A stretch of DNA of 8,126 bases from Sedimenticola sp. GTDB taxonomy: Bacteria; Pseudomonadota; Gammaproteobacteria; Chromatiales; Chromatiaceae. How positions within the stretch are numbered: the stretch's first letter is position 1; each line of letters opens with the position of its first letter. The stretch is from NCBI GenBank assembly GCA_030619405.1, contig JAUXBK010000117.1:1-8126 (forward strand), read 5' to 3'. The position numbers and the translations under genes were made by a program. The notes beneath the pieces were generated by a model. The model was not told the origin of the DNA. It searched no databases and worked only from the letters and a program-made list of their open reading frames with translations. Shown here piece by piece: positions 1-4,977 of this stretch.

Positions 1-11
1 AAACCTAACCT

Positions 12-37
12 GGTGGATCCGCTCCGCTTGATCCACC
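12..37. repeat. Short hairpin repeat beyond the ygiQ 3' end
   Basis: An 8-bp perfect inverted repeat (GGTGGATC at 12-19, GATCCACC at 30-37) encloses a 10-nt loop. Read on the minus strand it has the form GGGTGGATCAAGCGGAGCGG, a type of short dispersed intergenic hairpin common in proteobacterial genomes. It lies about 45 bp past the ygiQ stop. There is no T-tract on the ygiQ-sense side, so I do not call it an intrinsic terminator, although a stem here could protect the mRNA 3' end. Confidence 0.5.
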
Positions 38-81
38 CTACCTCATTAGAATGGCACCGCGTAAATCCCATCAACACACGA

Positions 82-2223
82 TCAGCGGCGCTTTCTACCA
101 CCCCGGAACCGTTTCTCCGAACGACGCCTCTCAGTGTCCGAGGTTCCCGCTGTCGCCTTGTCACGGCTATGACCCCGCCCTTTGGCGCCACTCCCCGCCG
201 GCTGCCAGGTCGGCACCAGGTGGCGCTTGCCGTTGCCGATCAGGTCGGCCCGTCCCATGCGTTTCAACGCCTCCCGCAGCAACGGCCAGTTGTCCGGGTC
301 GTGATAACGCAGAAATGCCTTGTGCAGACGCCGCTGCCGTAACCCCCGAGCCACGGGGATCTGCTCTCCATTTCGCTTCACCTTGCGCAGCGGATTGCGC
401 CCGGTGTGGTACATGGCAGAGGCAATGGCCAGCGGGGTGGGAAGAAACGCCTGCACCTGGTCCGGCCGGAAGCCATTGCGCTTCAACCACAGGGCCAGAT
501 TCAGCATATCCCGGTCAGTGGTACCCGGGTGTGCGGCAATAAAGTAGGGAATCAGATACTGCTTCTTGCCCGCCTCCCGGGAAAACCGGTCGAACAGCTG
601 CTTGAACCGATCGTAGCTGCCGATCCCCGGTTTCATCATCATCTCCAGGGGGCCCTGTTCCGTATGCTCCGGGGCGATCTTGAGGTATCCCCCCACATGG
701 TGGGTGATCAGCTCTTTCAGATATTCCAGATCCCGGATCGCCAGGTCATAACGCAGCCCGGAGGCGATAAAGACGCGCTTCACTCCCTTGACACGGCGCG
801 CCCGTCGGTAGAGCCGGGTCAAGGGGGCATGGTCGGTGGACATATGCCTGCAGATGTCGGGAAAGACACAGGAGAGCCGTCGGCAGGCTGACTCGATCTT
901 CGGATCCTCACAGGCCAGGCGGTACATGTTGGCGGTGGGACCACCCAGATCGGAGATATTGCCGGCAAATCCAGGCACCGTATCCCGTACCGTCTCGATC
1001 TCCCGAATCACCGACTCCTCCGAACGGCTCTGGATGATGCGCCCCTCATGCTCGGTGATGGAGCAGAAGGTGCAGCCGCCGAAGCAGCCACGCATGATCG
1101 GGATAGAGAAGCGGATCATCTCCCAGGCGGGATGCCGCGACTCACCGTAGGCCGGATGGGGCTGGCGGGTGTAGGGGAACTCATACAAACGGTCCAGCTC
1201 CCGGGTGGTCAACGGGATCGGGGGCGGGTTGATCCATACCTCCCGCCGGCCGTGACGCTGCACCAGCGCCCGGGCATTTCCCGGGTTGGTCTCCAGATGG
1301 AACACCCGGGAAGCGTGGGCGTAAAGCACCGGATCCGCCACCACCTGTTCATAGGAGGGGAGCCGGACCACGCTTCGGGCGCGATCCATATGACGGGGGC
1401 GGCGATGAAACGCCACCACCCGGCCGGCATCCTGAGACGCTTTCATGGCACACGCCGGGGCCTCTGCATAGGGATCGGGCCGTGCTGCGATACCCCCTGG
1501 CTGGTCCACGGTGGTGGAGTCGATCTCCAGCCATTGCTGAGGAATCTGCTGGCGCATCAGGGCGGTGCCCCGGATATCGCTGATCTGCTGCAGCGACTCA
1601 CCCGCGGCCAGCCGGTGAGCCAGTTCCACCACCGCCCGCTCCGCATTGCCGTACAGCAGCAGGTCCGCCTTGGCGTCCGGCAGGATGGAGCGGCGCACCT
1701 TGTCCGACCAATAGTCGTAGTGGGCGATACGCCGCAGGCTGGCCTCGATCCCGCCGATGACGACCGGCACCCCTTTGTATGCCTCCCGCGCCCGCTGGGT
1801 ATAGACGATCACTGCCCGGTCCGGGCGCCGACCGCTCTCACCATCCGGGGTATAGGCATCATTGGAGCGGATGCGCCGGTCGGCCGTGTAGTGGTTGACC
1901 ATGGAGTCCATGTTGCCGGCGGTGACGGCGAAGAAGAGATTGGGCCGCCCCAGGCGCCGGAAATCTGCCACCGCGGTCCAGGCGGGCTGGGCGATGATGC
2001 CGACACGGAACCCCTGTGCCTCCAGCAGCCGGCCGATGATGGCCATGCCGAAGCTGGGGTGGTCCACATAGGCATCTCCGGTGACGATGATGATGTCACA
2101 GCTGTCCCAGCCCAGCTCATCCATCTCCTCCCGGGACATGGGAAGCAGCGGCGCGGTACCGAACCGCGCCGCCCGGTAAGGACGATGAGAGAAGAGACCA
2201 ACGGCGGTTCTGGTTCGGGTCAT
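82..2223 (-). CDS. ygiQ: YgiQ family radical SAM protein (UPF0313)
   Basis: A complete 713-aa protein, close to the roughly 740 aa of E. coli YgiQ. The N-terminal region (about residues 29-80) has the conserved block with SREEMDELGWDSCD and GDAYVDHPSFGMAI. The radical SAM cluster motif CFGGCTFC gives Cys380, Cys384 and Cys387, which should bind a 4Fe-4S cluster and AdoMet. A TIM-barrel region follows, with KIAPEHTE and IPYFIAAHPG, and then a basic, low-complexity tail rich in Arg and Lys. The family is widespread, but its reaction and substrate are not established, so none is given. I start at the ATG at 2221-2223 because family members begin about 28 residues before the SREEMD block. The in-frame ATG at 2283 would add 20 residues (MCPFAAIIAR...) that do not look like the family. 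The gene stands alone, transcribed away from the exported-protein/tlpA pair. Confidence 0.95.
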   Translation of the reverse strand: MTRTRTAVGLFSHRPYRAARFGTAPLLPMSREEMDELGWDSCDIIIVTGDAYVDHPSFGMAIIGRLLEAQGFRVGIIAQPAWTAVADFRRLGRPNLFFAVTAGNMDSMVNHYTADRRIRSNDAYTPDGESGRRPDRAVIVYTQRAREAYKGVPVVIGGIEASLRRIAHYDYWSDKVRRSILPDAKADLLLYGNAERAVVELAHRLAAGESLQQISDIRGTALMRQQIPQQWLEIDSTTVDQPGGIAARPDPYAEAPACAMKASQDAGRVVAFHRRPRHMDRARSVVRLPSYEQVVADPVLYAHASRVFHLETNPGNARALVQRHGRREVWINPPPIPLTTRELDRLYEFPYTRQPHPAYGESRHPAWEMIRFSIPIMRGCFGGCTFCSITEHEGRIIQSRSEESVIREIETVRDTVPGFAGNISDLGGPTANMYRLACEDPKIESACRRLSCVFPDICRHMSTDHAPLTRLYRRARRVKGVKRVFIASGLRYDLAIRDLEYLKELITHHVGGYLKIAPEHTEQGPLEMMMKPGIGSYDRFKQLFDRFSREAGKKQYLIPYFIAAHPGTTDRDMLNLALWLKRNGFRPDQVQAFLPTPLAIASAMYHTGRNPLRKVKRNGEQIPVARGLRQRRLHKAFLRYHDPDNWPLLREALKRMGRADLIGNGKRHLVPTWQPAGSGAKGRGHSRDKATAGTSDTERRRSEKRFRGGRKRR

Positions 2224-2319
2224 GGTTTTTTCTGCACAAGTGCCAACGTCCGGTCGAGCGATTATTGCCGCGAATGGACACAAAAAAATATTGACGACAA
2301 GACTAACCCGGGGCTAAAG

Positions 2320-2330
2320 GGGGCACTACC
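2320..2330. repeat. Left copy of 11-bp direct repeat flanking the 2331-2475 element
   Basis: GGGGCACTACC occurs here and again at 2476-2486, exactly abutting the two ends of the inverted-repeat element. This is the pattern of a target-site duplication made when a transposable element inserts. Eleven bp is within the range known for IS4-family insertions. Confidence 0.65.
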
Positions 2331-2475
2331 GAATGGCACTTAGCTTAAGCTGGTTTACCCGATGAAACTACACCAAATCTGTCTTGTGGGAGCGGGCTTG
2401 CCCGCGAAATGGCGGCAATTTGTTCGCGGGCAAGCCCGCTCCCACAGACAATTCCGGCTTAAGTAAGCGCCATTC
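2331..2475. mobile_element. MITE-like element (145 bp) with IS4-like ends
   Basis: The ends are near-perfect inverted repeats of 22-23 bp. The left end (2331-2353) and the reverse complement of the right end (2454-2475) both begin GAATGGC and share CTTAAGC; they differ by two substitutions and one 1-nt indel. The element is bounded on both sides by the same 11-bp sequence (2320-2330 and 2476-2486), as expected for target duplication. It is too short to encode a transposase, so it would depend on one elsewhere. The end sequence resembles the IS4 terminus as I remember it (TAATGCCGATCAGTTAAGG), and an 11-bp duplication also fits IS4, but the family is an inference. Most of the interior is a REP-type palindrome, annotated separately. 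Confidence 0.7.
2385..2446. repeat. REP-type palindrome, 24-bp perfect arms
   Basis: The arms at 2385-2408 and 2423-2446 are perfectly complementary over 24 bp, with a 14-nt loop between them. The arm core GGAGCGGGCTTGCCCGCGA is the classic REP sequence of Pseudomonas genomes, normally dispersed between genes and associated with RAYT (REP-associated tyrosine) transposases. It lies off-centre inside the IS4-like element. In RNA this would be a very stable hairpin; without a T-tract it is not a standard terminator. Confidence 0.85.
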
Positions 2476-2486
2476 GGGGCACTACC
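2476..2486. repeat. Right copy of 11-bp direct repeat
   Basis: A second exact copy of GGGGCACTACC, directly after the right inverted repeat of the 2331-2475 element; see the left copy at 2320-2330. The sequence then continues as CTTTTTCCAG, presumably the original chromosomal sequence. Confidence 0.65.
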
Positions 2487-2506
2487 CTTTTTCCAGACGA
2501 CTCTCC

Positions 2507-2773
2507 TTAGGGCTCGCGAAATAATAAGTCCCTGAATTTGGGGCGTCGAGACGCCCGTCTGGCAAGGCGCGGAAACGCAGGAATATCAATATCTTCCCGG
2601 TTTTCGCAACATGACCCACAAGGATGTGGGAAATGCCGGTTCCGTCAGGAACATGAACCGGCCCGCCAGGCGGGGGCCGTTCTCGCACATCCATGTGCTA
2701 CACGGCATTTGAACATCCTGTTCGGCATGGATCGGCGTTCCAAAACAGGGAGTTATTGTTTTGCGAGCCCTAA
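2507..2773. mobile_element. Palindromic MITE-like element, copy 1 (267 bp)
   Basis: The outermost inverted repeats are perfect over 12 bp (CTTAGGGCTCGC at 2506-2517, GCGAGCCCTAAG at 2763-2774) and continue imperfectly to about 35 bp. Inside the left end is the small palindrome GGGCGTCGAGACGCCC (2541-2556), followed by a GTCTGGCAAGGCGCG block. The same blocks, in the same order, occur in copy 2 at 4792-4957. This copy holds an extra internal module (about 2611-2722) of several hairpins. No transposase is encoded. The element ends 16 bp before the ATG of the exported protein, so it has replaced or displaced that gene's original upstream region. Confidence 0.7.
2615..2722. repeat. Cluster of nested hairpins inside element copy 1
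   Basis: In order: CCCACA/TGTGGG (2615-2620 with 2625-2630); an enclosing 8-bp stem AAATGCCG/CGGCATTT (2631-2638 with 2703-2710); within it the competing hairpins CCGGTTC/GAACCGG (2636-2642 with 2655-2661) and GTTCC/GGAAC (2639-2643 with 2648-2652), then GGCCC/GGGCC (2660-2664 with 2674-2678) and GCACAT/ATGTGC (2685-2690 with 2693-2698); finally GAACA/TGTTC (2711-2715 with 2719-2723). Several of the loops or stem tips carry GGAT or its complement ATCC. The whole could fold as a multi-branched structure in RNA or single-stranded DNA. No function is known to me. The module is absent from copy 2. Confidence 0.55.
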
Positions 2774-2789
2774 GTGCTGGAAACCGTGG

Positions 2790-3359
2790 ATGGCACTGAG
2801 CCTGTTCATCGCAGTGGTTCTGTCGGGCAGTGCAGCCGCAGAGGTAAGCGCTACGAAAGACCCGCAGACCGGCCTGCGCACCTGGGAATGGGGGCAGGCG
2901 GGAGTCAAGTTTCAGCTGGTACAGCGGCTGCCGGATCAGACCCGTGCCTTCTTTCAGGGTCGTGGATTCTCCAGCGCGAACGCCGACACCATTGCTCGTT
3001 CCTGTGTCTTCCAAACCATCTTCCGCAATGCCGGCAAGGCGCCCTTGAGCTACGATCTCGACGACTGGATACTGACCCACAAGGGTAAGACACGCTCCCT
3101 GCAGACGCGGGAGCGCTGGGATGAAGTGTGGCGGACCAGGGATGTAGGACAGGGACCCCGCATTGCCTTTCGCTGGTCACTCCTGCCCACCCGTCAGCAG
3201 TTTGAACCAGGTGACTACAACTGGGGCATGACCAGCTTTGGCCTGCCTCCCGGGGAGAGGTTCGATCTCTCCCTGCGCCTGACCCTTGATGGAAAAGTCA
3301 TCGATGGCCGGATTCCCGCAATCACCTGTGCGGCCGACCGGCCGCAAGGGATCGACTGA
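2790..3359 (+). CDS. Hypothetical exported protein with two cysteines, coupled to a TlpA-like thioredoxin
   Basis: This 189-aa protein belongs to no family I can name with confidence. Residues 1-17 form a hydrophobic signal sequence ending SGSAAA, with likely cleavage before Glu18. The mature part is predicted to be largely beta-strand and holds exactly two cysteines, Cys72 (ARSCVFQ) and Cys180 (AITCAAD), which could pair as a disulfide in the periplasm. Other notable segments are TWEWGQAGVKF near the N-terminus and SFGLPPGERFDL near 149-160. The stop overlaps the start of the downstream thioredoxin gene by 1 nt (TGATG), implying translational coupling and related function. The start is uncertain: ATG 2790 has a weak GGAAA six bases upstream, but its signal peptide lacks basic residues. 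An in-frame ATG at 2727 would add 21 residues, several of them basic, encoded mainly by the neighbouring mobile element. Confidence 0.8.
   Translation: MALSLFIAVVLSGSAAAEVSATKDPQTGLRTWEWGQAGVKFQLVQRLPDQTRAFFQGRGFSSANADTIARSCVFQTIFRNAGKAPLSYDLDDWILTHKGKTRSLQTRERWDEVWRTRDVGQGPRIAFRWSLLPTRQQFEPGDYNWGMTSFGLPPGERFDLSLRLTLDGKVIDGRIPAITCAADRPQGID
3346..3350 (+). promoter_or_regulatory. Ribosome-binding site of the TlpA-like gene
   Basis: AAGGG lies inside the end of the upstream coding region, 8 nt before the ATG at 3359. Together with the TGATG overlap it supports this start and coupled translation of the two genes. Confidence 0.6.
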
Positions 3360-3877
3360 TGCCACGGATAGTGCTTTTTCTCCTCCTCCTTCTTCTGCCC
3401 GTCCTGTCGCCGTTTGCCACCGCCCAGCAGGCGGGGCAGGGACTCACCGAAGTTACGGACAGACCGCCTTCCCCCGACTTCCTGCTGACCGACATGGACG
3501 GCAACAGACACCGCCTCTCGGAGTACCGGGGCCGGGTGGTGATCATCAATTTCTGGGCCACCTGGTGCCCCCCCTGCCGGGCGGAGATGCCGTCCATGCA
3601 GCGTGCCTGGGAGCAGTTGAAAAAGGAGGGCATCCTGATGTTTGGCATCGACGTGGGCGAGGATGAAGACACCATCTTCCAGTTCACTGCCAACTATCCG
3701 GTGGAGTTTCCGTTACTGATGGACCAGGACTCCAGCGTCATCGGTCAGTGGCCGGTACGGGGACTGCCCACCACATTCGTGGTCGACCCGGAAGGCAGAA
3801 TAGCCTATCGGGCCATCGGTGGCAGAGAGTGGGACGATCCGGAGCTGCTGGTCCTGGTGAGAGCGCTCAAGCGCTAA
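3359..3877 (+). CDS. TlpA/ResA-like periplasmic thiol-disulfide oxidoreductase
   Basis: A 172-aa thioredoxin-fold protein. Residues 1-23 are a strongly hydrophobic signal sequence or membrane anchor (Arg3, then a run of Leu, ending ATAQQ). The domain begins near PDFLLTDMDGNRHRLSEYRG (39-58), typical of the AhpC/TSA-Redoxin-TlpA group. The active site is WATWCPPC with Cys70 and Cys73, and the cis-proline loop is GLPTTF (Pro137). Proteins of this type act on the periplasmic face, usually reducing disulfides, for example in cytochrome c maturation or in specific client proteins. No cytochrome c biogenesis gene is visible here. The coupled upstream gene encodes an exported protein with a possible disulfide, which makes it the obvious candidate partner. 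Confidence 0.93.
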   Translation: MPRIVLFLLLLLLPVLSPFATAQQAGQGLTEVTDRPPSPDFLLTDMDGNRHRLSEYRGRVVIINFWATWCPPCRAEMPSMQRAWEQLKKEGILMFGIDVGEDEDTIFQFTANYPVEFPLLMDQDSSVIGQWPVRGLPTTFVVDPEGRIAYRAIGGREWDDPELLVLVRALKR

Positions 3878-3922
3878 GTGGCTTCTGAATTAAGTCTGGA
3901 CGAAGTAGATTGTAGATGCTGG

Positions 3923-4303
3923 TCACACGGCCTGCCTGCAGTGGATCTCCCGAGTGAACAGGATGTGCAGCAGTGACAGGCCGATCCAGGCCAGCATGAG
4001 GCTGAAACCGCTTCGATAGGCGTCGAGACCGTATACCTGCACACCATCGGCCATCCCCCCCTGCCACTTCAGGTCCAGCACCCAGCCCACCGCCGGCTGC
4101 AGCAGCATGGGGCCCATCATCACCCCCATGTTGACCACCCCGGAGGCGGTGCCCGCCAGGCGTGCGGGGGCGGGCTCTTTGGCGAAGGCGAAGCCGATGA
4201 TCATGTTGCCGGAGAAGAAACCGACCAGAACCAGCAGCAGCCAGGGATGATCAGGACGGACCATTTTGGGATATGGGGGGGGAGTGATACACTCCTCGTC
4301 CAT
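3923..4303 (-). pseudogene. C-terminal remnant of an MFS transporter
   Basis: This 126-codon frame matches only the last part of a major facilitator superfamily permease, which is normally above 400 aa with 12 membrane helices. Recognisable segments are the helix with GFFSGNMIIGFAFAKE, the motif AGTASGVVNMGVMMGPMLLQP, then WVLDL, and a last helix around GFSLMLAWIGLSLLHILF, ending in a short polar tail. That amounts to roughly three helices. Similarity appears to begin near residue 19 (about position 4249); the preceding residues (MDEECITPPPYPK) look like random extension, and no other frame upstream continues the transporter. The rest was therefore probably lost by deletion, with the breakpoint between about 4250 and 4392. 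It is convergent with the TlpA-like gene (45 bp between stops). Expression as a small membrane protein is unlikely but not excluded. Confidence 0.75.
4281..4295. promoter_or_regulatory. Perfect 15-bp palindrome, possible operator
   Basis: GGAGTG-ATA-CACTCC is a 6-bp perfect inverted repeat around 3 nt. It sits about 98 bp before the polyamine operon, in the only gap where that operon's promoter can lie. No convincing -35/-10 pair was found near it, and it could be a chance remnant near the transporter deletion point. Confidence 0.25.
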
Positions 4304-4392
4304 TTGCTGTGACTGGGGCTACCCGGATGGGTTGCTTCAGATGAACGGTGATCGTTGATGCCGGATAAGGTTAATCTGGGGACAGAGGGTCT

Positions 4393-4794
4393 ATGCAAAA
4401 TAACGTTGTGTGGGGCCAGCACCTGATCCTGGATATGGGAGGGTGCAACGAGAACATCTCACGGAAGGAGAACATCCGCGCTTTTGTGGCGGAGCTGGTG
4501 GATGCCATCGATATGGTGGCCTATGGCGAGCCTATCATCGAGCATTTTGCCACCCACAGCCAGGAGGCCGCCGGCTACTCGCTGGTCCAGCTGATCGAGA
4601 CTTCAGCGATCAGTGCTCATTTCAGTGATCACAACCGGGATGTATACCTGGATGTTTTTTCCTGTAAGTCGTTTGACAGGAACAGGGTGGTACAGGTGGT
4701 GGATAAACACTTTGCACCAAAGAGTATCTATATACTCTCGCTCGAACGCGAAGCAAAACAGCCGGTGCAGCCCCCATTCACCCAATTGAGATAA
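4393..4794 (+). CDS. AdoMet decarboxylase homologue, likely repurposed pyruvoyl-dependent ornithine or arginine decarboxylase
   Basis: This 133-aa protein has the length and core of the prokaryotic (SpeH-type) AdoMet decarboxylase proenzyme. The N-terminal GQHLILDMGGCN (8-19) matches the family's GRHLI-D--GC. Ser71, His76 and Cys91 fall at exactly the spacing of catalytic Ser63, His68 and Cys83 in the Thermotoga enzyme: Ser-x4-His and His-x14-Cys. It should therefore cleave itself before Ser71 to form a pyruvoyl group. The residue before the cleavage site is Thr70 instead of the usual Glu. The HTWPE motif that helps bind AdoMet is replaced by HFSDH (76-80), so AdoMet is probably not the substrate. 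The next two genes make spermidine by an AdoMet-independent route, where decarboxylated AdoMet would be useless but putrescine is needed. AdoMetDC homologues turned into ornithine or arginine decarboxylases are documented in bacteria. Family 0.9; substrate inferred. The ATG is preceded by GGGGACAGAGGG. Confidence 0.85.
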   Translation: MQNNVVWGQHLILDMGGCNENISRKENIRAFVAELVDAIDMVAYGEPIIEHFATHSQEAAGYSLVQLIETSAISAHFSDHNRDVYLDVFSCKSFDRNRVVQVVDKHFAPKSIYILSLEREAKQPVQPPFTQLR

Positions 4795-4957
4795 GGGCTT
4801 GCACAGCAATAAGTTACCGGATTTGGGGCGTCGAGGCGCCCGTCTGGCAAGGCGCGAAAGCGCAGGAATATTTATTATCTTTCAAGTTTTCGTAACGCAG
4901 CCAGACGGGATGGATCGGCGTTCCAAAACGGTAAGTTATTGTTGTGCGGGCCCTAAA
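4792..4957. mobile_element. Palindromic MITE-like element, copy 2 (about 166 bp), inside the polyamine operon
   Basis: A relative of the 2507-2773 element. The ends are imperfect inverted repeats (TAAGGGC... at 4792 and ...GGGCCCTAAA ending at 4957), similar over about 35 bp. Inside is a second, perfect 10-bp pair, CCCGTCTGGC (4839-4848) and GCCAGACGGG (4900-4909), so almost the whole element can fold into one long hairpin with a loop of about 50 nt. The block from ATTTGGGGCGTCGAG through GCAGGAATAT (4821-4870) and the right-end block GGATGGATCGGCGTTCC (4908-4924) are shared almost base for base with copy 1. Its first bases form the stop codon of the upstream gene, and its last bases lie just before the nspC ribosome-binding site. 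It is transcribed with the operon. Confidence 0.7.
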
Positions 4958-4963
4958 GGAAGA
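4956..4963 (+). promoter_or_regulatory. Candidate ribosome-binding site of nspC
   Basis: AAGGAAGA follows immediately after the end of the palindromic element. It is somewhat far (about 14 nt) from the GTG at 4978. An in-frame stop at 4954-4956 and the absence of other start codons leave GTG 4978 as the only reasonable start. Confidence 0.45.
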
Positions 4964-4977
4964 CTCCACTAGACGCA

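Noticed and set aside
1048..2343. Long open frame (431 codons) on the plus strand opposite ygiQ
   Set aside because: It is a mirror of the GC-rich ygiQ coding strand; its sequence is rich in His, Gly, Pro and Arg, shows no domain, and the opposite strand is a well-recognised conserved gene.
2711..2723. GAACATCCTGTTC as a LexA operator
   Set aside because: The spacing between GAAC and GTTC is 5 nt rather than the 4 nt of the Gram-positive box, it does not match the gammaproteobacterial CTGT-N8-ACAG box, and it is one of several hairpins in a mobile element.
2538..2726. Further N-terminal extension of the exported protein back to 2538
   Set aside because: The sequence is mobile-element DNA with hairpins and gives an unlikely peptide before a clear signal sequence; the open frame appears accidental.
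2331..2773. CRISPR array or tandem-repeat region
   Set aside because: The repeats are inverted and element-like, with no regular repeat-spacer spacing and no cas genes.
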